This document shows, in pieces, positions 45,430 through 53,695 of a DNA stretch of 64,000 nucleotides. Made by a program: the position numbers and the translations under genes. This stretch comes from Flavobacterium taihuense (lineage in GTDB: Bacteria; Bacteroidota; Bacteroidia; Flavobacteriales; Flavobacteriaceae), in assembly GCF_019351435.1 (NCBI RefSeq), contig NZ_JAHWYN010000004.1:112413-176412 (forward strand), in the 5' to 3' direction. Numbering within the stretch: position 1 is the first letter of the stretch; each line of letters begins with the position of its first letter. The notes beneath the pieces were generated by a model. It searched no databases. It saw nothing but the letters and a program-made list of their open reading frames with translations, and was not told the DNA's origin.

Positions 45430-45801
45430 TTGAAAAAATATTTTAAATATCTGATTTCTCTCTTTCTGGTTTTTGGCCTGATGGTTAATGATTGTGATTT
45501 ATATTCTCAATCCAATTCGGTAGATTATTATCAATTTTCGAGCGTAATTCTCAGAAGTGAATCAATTAATAAAGATTCCGAATTATATGTGTTCGGTGAG
45601 GTAAATTCGTCCAAAAAGGCTTCGTCTCCAATTTTATTTGCTTGCCTTGAATTTCAGGATATTCATAGTTTTCAAATTCCGGTTCTTTTAAAAACAAGAA
45701 CACTACTTTATCAAGAAGTAAGTTCAATTGCATATCAATCCATCTTTATAAGTGAGGTGGTTACTTCGAGAAGCTTATATAAAAGTTTATACATAGTCTA
45801 G
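45430..45801 (+). CDS. Small secreted protein of unknown function, TTG start
   Basis: A 123-residue protein read from a TTG at 45430; there is no ATG near the front, but the first 26 residues (KKYFKYLISLFLVFGLMVND) are a good signal peptide ending DLYSQ, which supports the TTG. The remaining ~95 residues are beta-rich and Ser-rich; I recognise no domain. A hairpin overlapping the stop codon, CTAGAAAA CTAA TTTTTCTAG (45798-45818), may be its terminator. The next frame is the 59-residue gene at 45882. Confidence 0.55.
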   Translation: MKKYFKYLISLFLVFGLMVNDCDLYSQSNSVDYYQFSSVILRSESINKDSELYVFGEVNSSKKASSPILFACLEFQDIHSFQIPVLLKTRTLLYQEVSSIAYQSIFISEVVTSRSLYKSLYIV

Positions 45802-45881
45802 AAAACTAATTTTTCTAGATATTTATGCAATTCAATGCGTAAGATGTTAAGAAAAATGTATAATCATTTATCATTTACAAA

Positions 45882-46061
45882 ATGTATAAGCCTAACAAAA
45901 CACGTTTGGAGAAATCTAAACTGCCTATTCTTTGGGCAAAAAGAAAATTTATTCTAGTTATTACTGCACTTATGGTTGGAATGTCAAACGGTATGAATGA
46001 CGGAGATGCTAGGATTAACGGTAATCAAAGCCACATTGAACAACAACATAAAAAAGATTGA
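45882..46061 (+). CDS. 59-residue membrane peptide of unknown function
   Basis: ATG at 45882, TGA at 46059-46061. A basic N-terminus (MYKPNKTRLEKSKLPILWAK) is followed by one hydrophobic segment (KFILVITALMVGMSNGM) and a polar tail (NDGDARINGNQSHIEQQHKK). This positive-inside single-pass or cleaved layout and the normal codon use suggest a real gene. It follows the small secreted protein by 80 bases on the same strand. No family recognised. Confidence 0.5.
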   Translation: MYKPNKTRLEKSKLPILWAKRKFILVITALMVGMSNGMNDGDARINGNQSHIEQQHKKD

Positions 46062-46189
46062 TTTTTAATGTTTCTAAAAACGCTGTAGAACACTTATGGA
46101 GAATATTCAAAATAAAGTTCTTGGTTTAGGTACGTGAGGGATTACTTCACTATACATTTATTTTCATAGTAGTTCAGTGAATTTCATTT

Positions 46190-46295
46190 GAAGCAAGCTA
46201 CCGAAGTAGCGCGGATAGCCCGACAGCATAAAGAAAAGGGACCAACTCCAGCGTAACGGTGAGTAGGTCCCTTTTTTTATGGTGGCACGCCCAAA
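46190..46295. repeat. Palindromic repeat with GGGACC hairpin, possibly a fifth relative of the dispersed family
   Basis: Contains GCGCGGATAGCCCGACAGCA, then the hairpin AAAGGGACC ... GGTCCCTTT (46234-46278) and GGTGGCACGCCC. GGATAGC is shared with the 3' end of copy D. The hairpin is followed by seven T residues on the + strand and preceded by AAAGAAAAGGG, so it could terminate the 46314-47081 gene as well. Confidence 0.55.
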
Positions 46296-46313
46296 TATAA
46301 GAGTAATTGTTTT

Positions 46314-47081
46314 TTATTTTTTCTTCAAGATTTTGTATTGTTCGTAGCAACCGCTTATGGCATCCATGATTTGAAGGTCGTTTGCGGATTTGATAAAAGC
46401 TTCGGAGTAGCTGCAACGGGTCAATATTTCGGCAATTTCATCTTGGGAAACACCCAATAATAATGAAATAGTTTCTCTGTCGTATCTGGTTTCCATAAGG
46501 TTTCTTACAGTGTCGTCCTTTCGCATTTCCCTTAGTTTTTTGAGCTGCTGTGGCCTTTTTCCAAAGAAATTATAAAGCATATCGGCGGGGTTGAAGATGG
46601 ATCCTAATACTTTTCCAAAAGCATCGGGGGAGTATTGTCCAGCTTCATAACCTTGACCTAAGCCAGAAATGCTATAGCGGTAGTCCTCTTTTATTGGAAT
46701 TAATTTAGAATCGATTTCGAGGTAGCCCGTTAAATAATAAGGACTAATGACTACTTCGTTTAGAGGGATTGCTTTTTGGGTAAGTTGGATGGTGGTTTTT
46801 TTGTTTTTAATCCAGTCATTGGTCACGCGAACACGCAAGGATTGAAAGCCAAGTAAGGTAATATGTAAGGTGTCGCTTTGGGTTACTGCTAGTTCAAAGT
46901 ATCCTTTATTATCTGTGGTGGTTCCTGTAACTTGATTGATATTGATGATGTTAACATTCGCTAAAGGAGTACCGGTATTGTCGCTGATAATGGTACCAGA
47001 GATTTTTGTTGGGGTTCCAGTGGTTTGAGCAACTGAACTTATGGAGGTAACTAAAAATAAAAAAACTACAAAATATTTCAT
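46314..47081 (-). CDS. Secreted protein with carboxypeptidase-regulatory-like domain
   Basis: A 255-residue protein with a signal peptide ending SVAQ at about 19. Residues about 25-105 form a CarboxypepD_reg-like domain (ISGTIISDNTGTPLANVNII, then TTTDNKGYFELAV and LLGFQSLRVRV). It is the same kind of Ig-fold domain found before TonB receptors, but no barrel follows; instead ~150 residues of helical sequence with KKLREMRKDDTVRNLMETRY. Such short forms are common in Flavobacteriia; the function is unknown. The DEAD-box gene is upstream on the same strand, about 90 bases away. Confidence 0.75.
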   Translation of the reverse strand: MKYFVVFLFLVTSISSVAQTTGTPTKISGTIISDNTGTPLANVNIININQVTGTTTDNKGYFELAVTQSDTLHITLLGFQSLRVRVTNDWIKNKKTTIQLTQKAIPLNEVVISPYYLTGYLEIDSKLIPIKEDYRYSISGLGQGYEAGQYSPDAFGKVLGSIFNPADMLYNFFGKRPQQLKKLREMRKDDTVRNLMETRYDRETISLLLGVSQDEIAEILTRCSYSEAFIKSANDLQIMDAISGCYEQYKILKKK

Positions 47082-47170
47082 AAACTGATTTAAAACTTTA
47101 AAAGTAGTAAAACAGGATTAAATATTTTGTAGTTCCAGTATAATTATAAGAAAATTAACAAACTGAATTG

Positions 47171-49093
47171 TTAGTCTCTTCTTGGTCTTCTTGGTCTTGG
47201 TGAATCACCAAAGCTTTCAGAACGTCTTGGAGCTCTGTCAGATGAACCTTCTCTTGGAGCTCTTTCTGAAAAGCCACCTGTTCTTGGAGCCGATGCGCTT
47301 CTTGGTCCGAAACCACCTTCTCTAGGAGCAGAACCTCTGTCGCTTCTAAATCCGCCTGATCCTTCTCTTCTTGGGGCAAAACTTCCTTCTCTTCTTGGAG
47401 CAGAACTTCTTCCACCACCAAATCCACCACCAGAGCTTCTTCCGTTATGATCACGTCTTCCGCCACCGTCGTTTTTAGAAATTTCAACATTGATACGACG
47501 TCCTTCTAATTGTACGTTGTTTAATACTTCCATAACTTTGTCCGTATGTTCTGGATCTGTGTTAAAGAAAGAGAAACCTTCTTTTACATCTACTTTGAAA
47601 ACGTCATCACGACCTAAGTCCAATGTTTCTTTCAAATAGTCTTTTAACGACATCCAATCGAAATTGTCTCTAGAACCAATGTTTACAAAGTATCTTGTAG
47701 CACCGCCATTGTTGTTTTCTCTTGGAGCACCGTCTCTATCGTCACGGTCACGTCTTTCTGATCCAGAAGATTGATTAGAGATATCTCTGTTTTTCTTGTA
47801 GTAAGCAATAAAACGATTAAATTCTACTGATACCATTTTCTTGATCAATTCTTCTTTTGTTAAACCTTCAAGAACATTGTTAATTGCTGGTAAGTAGTTG
47901 TCAATTTCATGATCAACTTCAGTGTCTTTAATCTTATTTGCTAAGTGCAGTAATTGAATTTCGCAGATTTCAATTCCAGAAGGGATTGTTTTTTCTTCGA
48001 ATTTTTGCTTGATGATTCTTTCGATAGAAGAAATCTTACGCAATTCACTTTTTGTAACGATTACGATAGAAGTTCCTAATTTACCAGCACGACCTGTACG
48101 ACCTGAACGGTGATTGTACGTTTCGATTTCGTCAGGAAGTTGGTAATTTACTACGTGAGTAATATTATCAACGTCAATTCCACGAGCTGCAACGTCAGTC
48201 GCAACTAGCATTTGTATTTGTCTTCCTCTAAAAGATTTCATAACACCATCACGTTGCGCTTGAGATAAATCTCCGTGTAAGGCAGCGGCGCTGTATCCAT
48301 CTTCGATTAATTTTTCGGCAACCGCTTGGGTATCACGTTTTGTTCTACAGAAAACTACTGAGAAAATATCAGGGTTACAATCTGCTAATCTTTTCAAAGC
48401 TTCGTAACGATCACGGGCATTTACTAGGTAAAATTCGTGTGATACGGTAGCTGAACCAGAATTTTTTGTACCTACTGTAATTTCAATAGGATCCGTCATG
48501 AATTGTTTTCCAATTCGTGCCACTTCAGCAGGCATAGTTGCAGAAAACAACCATGTGCTTTTTTCATCAGGCGTAGTAGAAAGGATGTTTACGATATCTT
48601 CGTAAAATCCCATGTTCAACATTTCGTCTGCTTCGTCAAGGATGCAATAATTGATCTGAGAGATGTTTACCAATCCTCTGTTAATCATATCTTGCATTCT
48701 ACCCGGAGTCGCTACTATAATTTGTGCGCCTCTTTTAATGTCTCTCGCTTGTTCTGTAATGCTAGCCCCACCGTAAACCGCTACCACATTAATACCTTTT
48801 TCGTATTTAGAGTAGTTTTTAAGTTCGTTGGTAATCTGCAAACACAATTCGCGTGTTGGAGATAAAATTAACGCCTGTGTATTTCTATTGTTGGCATCAA
48901 TTTTCTGAATAACTGGAAAACCAAATGCTGCCGTTTTCCCTGTCCCTGTCTGAGCCAACGCAACTAAATCTGTGTCTTTTTCCAATAATAGGGGAATCGC
49001 TTTCTCCTGTACTTCGGTCGGATTCTCAAATCCTAGATCTAAAATCGCCTTCAGTAACGATTCACTCAATCCTAATTGTTCAAATTTATTCAT
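47171..49093 (-). CDS. DEAD-box RNA helicase with DbpA-type RNA-binding domain and RG-rich tail
   Basis: A 640-residue helicase from the ATG at 49091-49093. Core: AQTGTGKTAAFGFP (motif I), PTRELCLQIT (Ia), DEADEMLNMGF (II), SATMP (III), VVFCRTKRDTQAVAEKLIEDG and HRSGRTGRAG (VI). A DbpA/CsdA-like RRM follows at about 470-545 (FVNIGSRDNFDWMSLKDYLK), and then ~90 residues with SAPRREGSFAPRREGSGGFR-type arginine/glycine repeats that bind RNA. It resembles E. coli CsdA/DeaD, which acts in ribosome assembly and cold adaptation. A TTG 8 codons upstream lies in the -7 box and is not the start. Confidence 0.93.
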   Translation of the reverse strand: MNKFEQLGLSESLLKAILDLGFENPTEVQEKAIPLLLEKDTDLVALAQTGTGKTAAFGFPVIQKIDANNRNTQALILSPTRELCLQITNELKNYSKYEKGINVVAVYGGASITEQARDIKRGAQIIVATPGRMQDMINRGLVNISQINYCILDEADEMLNMGFYEDIVNILSTTPDEKSTWLFSATMPAEVARIGKQFMTDPIEITVGTKNSGSATVSHEFYLVNARDRYEALKRLADCNPDIFSVVFCRTKRDTQAVAEKLIEDGYSAAALHGDLSQAQRDGVMKSFRGRQIQMLVATDVAARGIDVDNITHVVNYQLPDEIETYNHRSGRTGRAGKLGTSIVIVTKSELRKISSIERIIKQKFEEKTIPSGIEICEIQLLHLANKIKDTEVDHEIDNYLPAINNVLEGLTKEELIKKMVSVEFNRFIAYYKKNRDISNQSSGSERRDRDDRDGAPRENNNGGATRYFVNIGSRDNFDWMSLKDYLKETLDLGRDDVFKVDVKEGFSFFNTDPEHTDKVMEVLNNVQLEGRRINVEISKNDGGGRRDHNGRSSGGGFGGGRSSAPRREGSFAPRREGSGGFRSDRGSAPREGGFGPRSASAPRTGGFSERAPREGSSDRAPRRSESFGDSPRPRRPRRD

Positions 49094-49114
49094 ATATATT
49101 TTTAAAATAGGGTG

Positions 49115-49122
49115 CAAAATTA
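49115..49122 (-). promoter_or_regulatory. -7 promoter box (TAATTTTG) of the DEAD-box helicase gene
   Basis: Exact TAnnTTTG match on the minus strand, 21 bases before the ATG at 49093; its last three bases are the misleading TTG. Confidence 0.6.
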
Positions 49123-49441
49123 CTGTTTATAATCCATAAAAACTAATGCTATTTTAAGAATTGGGTTTTTATTAGCTTTTGATAATCAGAATATTAGATT
49201 TTATAATTTGCTTTTTTAATTTTAAAATTAATTTTTACTGTGAAATTATGTCGCGATTTAGGTCCTTTTGTTAAAAAAATATCTTAAAAATTGTTTTTAA
49301 GTTGTATAGACTTTAAATATTAGTGATTTTAATTCGATTAAAATCTTCGTTTACTCCCTTTTGACCACTTTATCCTTATATTTTATCATTTCTTTAAGAA
49401 TGATATTTTCAAATTGCTCTGAAGTTTCGATATTGATTTAT

Positions 49442-49449
49442 TAATTTTG
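49442..49449 (+). promoter_or_regulatory. -7 promoter box (TAATTTTG) of the DUF4834 gene
   Basis: Exact TAnnTTTG match 18 bases before the ATG at 49468. The TTG at 49447 is its end and in frame with the gene. Confidence 0.6.
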
Positions 49450-49467
49450 CCTAAAAATTATTTGATT

Positions 49468-49749
49468 ATGCAAACAGCCTCTTTTTCGGGTTTTATAGAA
49501 ATGGTATTCTACATGATAGCTTTCTATTATATATTTAAATTTTTAGCTCGACTATTTTTGCCTTTAGTAGTAAAAAAGGTAGTGGAAAAAGCGGGACAAA
49601 ATTTTCAGCAACAGCAACAACGTACTCAACAAACGACTTGGAAGAAAACGCCAAGTAATGATGAAATAATAATTGATACTGCCAATAGTAAAAATCCTCG
49701 CGAAACCAAAAAAGTGGGTGATTATGTCGATTATGAAGAGATTGATTAG
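49468..49749 (+). CDS. DUF4834 family membrane protein
   Basis: A 93-residue protein from the ATG at 49468 (MQTASFSGFIEMVFYMIAFY). One membrane helix at about 10-35 is followed by LVVKKVVEKAGQNFQQQQQR and an acidic C-terminus with VGDYVDYEEID, matching DUF4834, a family of short single-pass proteins confined to Bacteroidota. Function unknown. Relatives commonly sit next to other envelope genes; here YfhO follows 123 bases later on the same strand. Confidence 0.85.
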   Translation: MQTASFSGFIEMVFYMIAFYYIFKFLARLFLPLVVKKVVEKAGQNFQQQQQRTQQTTWKKTPSNDEIIIDTANSKNPRETKKVGDYVDYEEID

Positions 49750-49832
49750 TCTCTTGGTTTTTAAATAAGAAAATCCAAAATATAAATAACCCAAAACCAT
49801 ATCGAGTATTTAGTTTTTTTTTGTCGTAATAT

Positions 49833-49865
49833 TAGACTTTAAAATCTAAACTCTAAAATCTAAAC
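49833..49865 (+). repeat. TCTAAAATC mini-repeat before the YfhO gene
   Basis: GACTTTAAAATCTAAACTCT then AAAATCTAAACCC, ending 7 bases before the ATG at 49873. Confidence 0.6.
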
Positions 49866-49872
49866 CCATATA

Positions 49873-52290
49873 ATGAAGCAACTTCAAAAGTTCTTTCCGC
49901 ACGCATTAGCCATACTTGGTTTTGTTATCGTTTCTACACTTTATTTCTTTCCTGTTTTGCAGGGAAAACAAATTTTTCAATCGGATATTGCCCAATACAC
50001 GGGGATGGCCAAAGAACAAAATGATTTTAGAGCGACGCATCATGAAGAGCCTTATTGGACAAACTCTGCTTTTGGTGGAATGCCCACCTATCAATTGGGA
50101 GCCAAATATCCTCATGATTATGTGGGTGTTATCGATGACGTATTGCGTTTTTTACCACGCCCAGCGGATTATTTATTTTTATATTTTCTTAGCTTTTATG
50201 TTTTAATGTTGGTTTTAAAAGCCGATCCATTAAAAGCCTTTTTTGGTGCTTTGGCTTTTGGTTTTTCTACCTATTTAATTATAATACTGGGAGTGGGACA
50301 TAATGCCAAGGCGCATGCAATTGCTTATATGCCAATGGTAGTGGCTGGTTTTGTAATGGTTTTTCAACGAAAGTATATTTTGGGAGGTTTGCTCACGATG
50401 TTTGCATTGGCATTGGAAGTAAATGCCAATCACTTTCAAATGACATATTACCTTCTGATATTGTTATTAATTCTTTCTGGATATTTCATTTATGAAGGAA
50501 TCAAATTTAAGGAATATAAAACTCTATTATATTCACTAGGAACACTTATTGGAGCCGGAATTATTGCGATTGGTGCCAATGCTACTAATTTATTGGCAAC
50601 ATTGGAATATGCAAATTTTAGTATCAGAGGAAAAAGCGAATTGACGTTCAACGCTGATGGTTCCAAAAGTACTAGTGATGCAGCTATGACCCGAGATTAT
50701 ATTACAGAATATAGTTACGGTATTGCCGAAAGTTTTAACTTGATTGCACCGCGATTATTTGGAGGTTCCAATAATGAAAAGGTGGGGACGGACAGCAGTA
50801 TGTTTGAGTTTATGATTTCACAAGGTGTGCCGGAAGCGCAGGCGACCGATTTTGTTTCGGCCATGCCAACGTATTGGGGAGATCAACCCATGGTATCTGC
50901 ACCTGCATATATAGGGGCAGTGGTTTTTTTCTTGGGAATTTTAGCTTTGTTTATTGACGAAAGAAAAATTAAGTATGCATTCCTGGGGGGAGCAATATTA
51001 ACCTTAATCCTTTCTTGGGGAAAAAACATTCCGGCATTGACCGATTTTTGTATCGATCACATTCCTATGTACAATAAATTTAGAGCAGTATCGTCTATTC
51101 AGGTTATTTTGGAATTGTGTTTTCCAGTTTTGGCTATCATGGGTTTGCAGTCTTTTTTTAAATTAGAAAAAGAAAAACAAACAAAAGCTTTGTTGCAATC
51201 TGGTGCGGTTGGTTTAGGGCTGATTATAGTTTTGTTTTTGTCTAAAAGTTTGTTTCAATTTTCTGGAGCCAACGATAGTTATTTTTTAGAAAGTTACGGT
51301 CCTAGTTTTGTAGATGCCTTAAAAGCAGACAGAAAATCATTGTACAGCGCTGATTTATTGCGTTCAGGATTTTTTATTCTAATTTCTGCAGGAGCTCTAT
51401 GGTTGTTTGTGAAAAATAAAATTGCCCAAAACACTGCCATTATTTTGGTTGGTTTATTTATGGTTTCTGATTTGTTTTTTGTTGATAAAAATTATGTATC
51501 CAACAAAGATTTTATAAGTGCCAGAGAAGTTGAAGTACCTTTTCAGGAGACTCCTACTGATGCTGAGATTCTAAAAGACCCAACAAATTATCGTGTTTTT
51601 GATATTCAAGGATGGATGCAAGGAAGAACTTCGTATTTTCATAAAGCGATTGGTGGATATAGTGCGGTGAGACCAAAAAGAATGCAGCAATTATTTGATT
51701 ATCAAATTGCGAAAAACAACACTGAAATTCTTAATATGCTGAATGTTAAGTATGTCATTCAAACGGATAAAGAAGGCAAGGAATATCCAATTATTAATCC
51801 GGATGCCAATGGAAATGCTTGGTTTGTAAGTCAGGTCGAATTCGTAAAAAATTCTGATGCAGAGATGAAAGCTTTGAATAAGTTGAATACTAAAAATACG
51901 GCTGTAATCAATGATAATGAGTTTAAGGGAATTAAAAATAAGACTTTCGTCAAAGACAGTTCGGCTACCATAATCCTGGATTCGTACTTGCCAAATGATT
52001 TGAAATACACTTCAAACAATTCAAAAGAAGGTTTAGCCGTTTTCTCTGAAATGTATTATGAGAAAGGATGGAAGGCACTTGTAGATGGCAAAGAGACAGA
52101 GATTATGAGAGCCAATTATGCTTTGAGAGCGATTGTGGTGCCGGCAGGAAAACATAGTATCGAATTCAAATTTGATCCTCAAGTTGTAAAAACGGGAAGT
52201 GTAATTACACTTGTCAGTTCTATTGGAATGTTATTTCTTTTAGTTGGTGGGATCTATTTTGAGAGAAAAAAAAGTAAAGAGGTGTTATAA
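49873..52290 (+). CDS. YfhO-family polytopic membrane protein
   Basis: An 805-residue protein with about 11-13 membrane helices in the first two thirds (starting LAILGFVIVSTLYFFPVLQ), the loop GMPTYQLGAKYPHD typical of the family, and a large extracytoplasmic C-terminal domain before a last helix (TLVSSIGMLFLLVGGIYF) and basic end. YfhO proteins are GT-C-fold, and one has been linked to glycosylation of lipoteichoic acid in Bacillus and related Gram-positive species. Here it is followed by a glycosyltransferase and a flippase, so a part in surface-polysaccharide or glycoprotein assembly is plausible. Confidence 0.85.
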   Translation: MKQLQKFFPHALAILGFVIVSTLYFFPVLQGKQIFQSDIAQYTGMAKEQNDFRATHHEEPYWTNSAFGGMPTYQLGAKYPHDYVGVIDDVLRFLPRPADYLFLYFLSFYVLMLVLKADPLKAFFGALAFGFSTYLIIILGVGHNAKAHAIAYMPMVVAGFVMVFQRKYILGGLLTMFALALEVNANHFQMTYYLLILLLILSGYFIYEGIKFKEYKTLLYSLGTLIGAGIIAIGANATNLLATLEYANFSIRGKSELTFNADGSKSTSDAAMTRDYITEYSYGIAESFNLIAPRLFGGSNNEKVGTDSSMFEFMISQGVPEAQATDFVSAMPTYWGDQPMVSAPAYIGAVVFFLGILALFIDERKIKYAFLGGAILTLILSWGKNIPALTDFCIDHIPMYNKFRAVSSIQVILELCFPVLAIMGLQSFFKLEKEKQTKALLQSGAVGLGLIIVLFLSKSLFQFSGANDSYFLESYGPSFVDALKADRKSLYSADLLRSGFFILISAGALWLFVKNKIAQNTAIILVGLFMVSDLFFVDKNYVSNKDFISAREVEVPFQETPTDAEILKDPTNYRVFDIQGWMQGRTSYFHKAIGGYSAVRPKRMQQLFDYQIAKNNTEILNMLNVKYVIQTDKEGKEYPIINPDANGNAWFVSQVEFVKNSDAEMKALNKLNTKNTAVINDNEFKGIKNKTFVKDSSATIILDSYLPNDLKYTSNNSKEGLAVFSEMYYEKGWKALVDGKETEIMRANYALRAIVVPAGKHSIEFKFDPQVVKTGSVITLVSSIGMLFLLVGGIYFERKKSKEVL

Positions 52291-52312
52291 AGATACATTG
52301 TCGAGATGCACT

Positions 52313-53647
52313 GTGGTAAATCTGTACTATAATCAACAAAATAAAGAATTGAAACCAGAATCAAAAAAAGTCCTTATTATAACTTATTATTGGCCACCGG
52401 CAGGAGGACCAGGTGTTCAGCGATGGCTTAAGTTTGTGAAATATTTACCTGATTTTGATATTCAGCCAATTGTTTATATTCCAGAGAATCCAACTTATCC
52501 AATAGTTGATGCAAATTTAGAAAAAGAAGTTTCAGAGAATGCTATTATTTTAAAGCACACTATTTTCGAACCGTATCAACTGGCTTCTTTTTTTTCAAAA
52601 AATAAAACCAAAAAAATTAGTTCAGGTATTATTCCAAACCAAAAGAAACAAACATTTCTGGAAAAGACATTGTTGTGGATTCGAGGAAACTTGTTTATCC
52701 CTGACGCACGAGTTTTTTGGGTAAAACCATCGGTTTCCTATTTGGAAAAATACATTGCCGAAAATAATATAGATACTATAATCACTTCGGGGCCACCTCA
52801 TAGTTTGCATTTGATTGGACTGATTTTAAAACAAAAAATAAAACTGACTTGGTTTGCCGATTTTAGAGATCCATGGACCACCATAGGGTATCATAAATCA
52901 TTGCGATTATCAACTAATTCGGAACGAAAGCATAAAGCACTTGAATATAGAGTTTTGAATACAGCTGACACCATTATTGTTACCAGTAAAACAACCAAAA
53001 CCGAATTTGAGGCAATAACCAATAAACCCATAGCGATTATTACCAACGGTTATGATACGGAGCCTGTAACAAAAGTTACTTTGGATTGCAAGTTTAGTTT
53101 GGCTCACATAGGCTCGTTTCTTTCAGAACGAAATCCAATTATTTTATGGGAATCTTTGAATGAATTGCTTCAGGAAATCCCTGATTTTAAGTATCATTTG
53201 GAGCTAAAATTAATTGGAGCCGTTAGCCAAGAGGTATTGGATACCATTTCACAATTTAATTTGAATTCGTATCTAAATAATCTTGGATATGTCTCTCATT
53301 CGGAGGCAGTGGCACATCAAAGAAATTCTCAGGTTTTATTACTTATCGAAATAAATTCAGAAGAAACGAAAAGTATTATTCCTGGCAAATTATTTGAATA
53401 TATGGTTTCCAATAGACCAATTATTGCCATTGGTCCAAAAGATTCTGATTTTGCCGAGATAATAACGGGAACAAACACAGGAGTTTTTTTTGAGTATACT
53501 GAAAAAGTAAAATTGAAAAATACGATTCTCTCTTATTATAATCAGTTTTTGGAAGGGAAATTACAATCCTATGGTGTAGGTTTGCAAAAATATTCCAGAA
53601 AGAATTTGACCAAAGATTTGGCACAATTAATTAATTCAAAGATTTAA
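52313..53647 (+). CDS. Glycosyltransferase (GT4-like)
   Basis: About 444 residues from the GTG at 52313. There is no ATG near the front: possible starts are TTG 52298, GTG 52313 and TTG 52349, and an earlier TTG at 52244 lies inside the preceding gene. The fold begins KKVLIITYYWPPAGGPGVQR (52367 onward), a GT-B N-terminal signature. The C-terminal half has IAIITNGYDTEP and IIPGKLFEYMVSNRPIIAIG, the donor-site pattern of GT4 enzymes. It would add a sugar to a lipid-linked glycan. Sugar unknown. Confidence 0.82.
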   Translation: MVNLYYNQQNKELKPESKKVLIITYYWPPAGGPGVQRWLKFVKYLPDFDIQPIVYIPENPTYPIVDANLEKEVSENAIILKHTIFEPYQLASFFSKNKTKKISSGIIPNQKKQTFLEKTLLWIRGNLFIPDARVFWVKPSVSYLEKYIAENNIDTIITSGPPHSLHLIGLILKQKIKLTWFADFRDPWTTIGYHKSLRLSTNSERKHKALEYRVLNTADTIIVTSKTTKTEFEAITNKPIAIITNGYDTEPVTKVTLDCKFSLAHIGSFLSERNPIILWESLNELLQEIPDFKYHLELKLIGAVSQEVLDTISQFNLNSYLNNLGYVSHSEAVAHQRNSQVLLLIEINSEETKSIIPGKLFEYMVSNRPIIAIGPKDSDFAEIITGTNTGVFFEYTEKVKLKNTILSYYNQFLEGKLQSYGVGLQKYSRKNLTKDLAQLINSKI

Positions 53648-53652
53648 GGTTT

Positions 53653-53690
53653 TCCAACTTTAAACTTTTAAACCTTAAACTTTAAATTCC
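53653..53690 (+). repeat. AAACTTTAAA mini-repeats before the flippase gene
   Basis: AACTTTAAACTTTTAAACCT then TAAACTTTAAATTCC, ending 5 bases before the ATG at 53696. A variant of the same type of mini-repeat. Confidence 0.5.
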
Positions 53691-53695
53691 TATTA

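Larger units (their letters stand above)
49094..49467. other. 374-base divergent promoter region
   Basis: Between the helicase gene (-) and the DUF4834 gene (+). Contains the two -7 boxes listed separately at 49115-49122 and 49442-49449; otherwise AT-rich with no recognisable gene, hairpin or operator. Confidence 0.6.

Noticed and set aside
47155..47490. A frame of 111 codons within the RG-rich tail of the helicase
   Set aside because: Other-frame reading of the arginine/glycine repeat; composition is an artefact.
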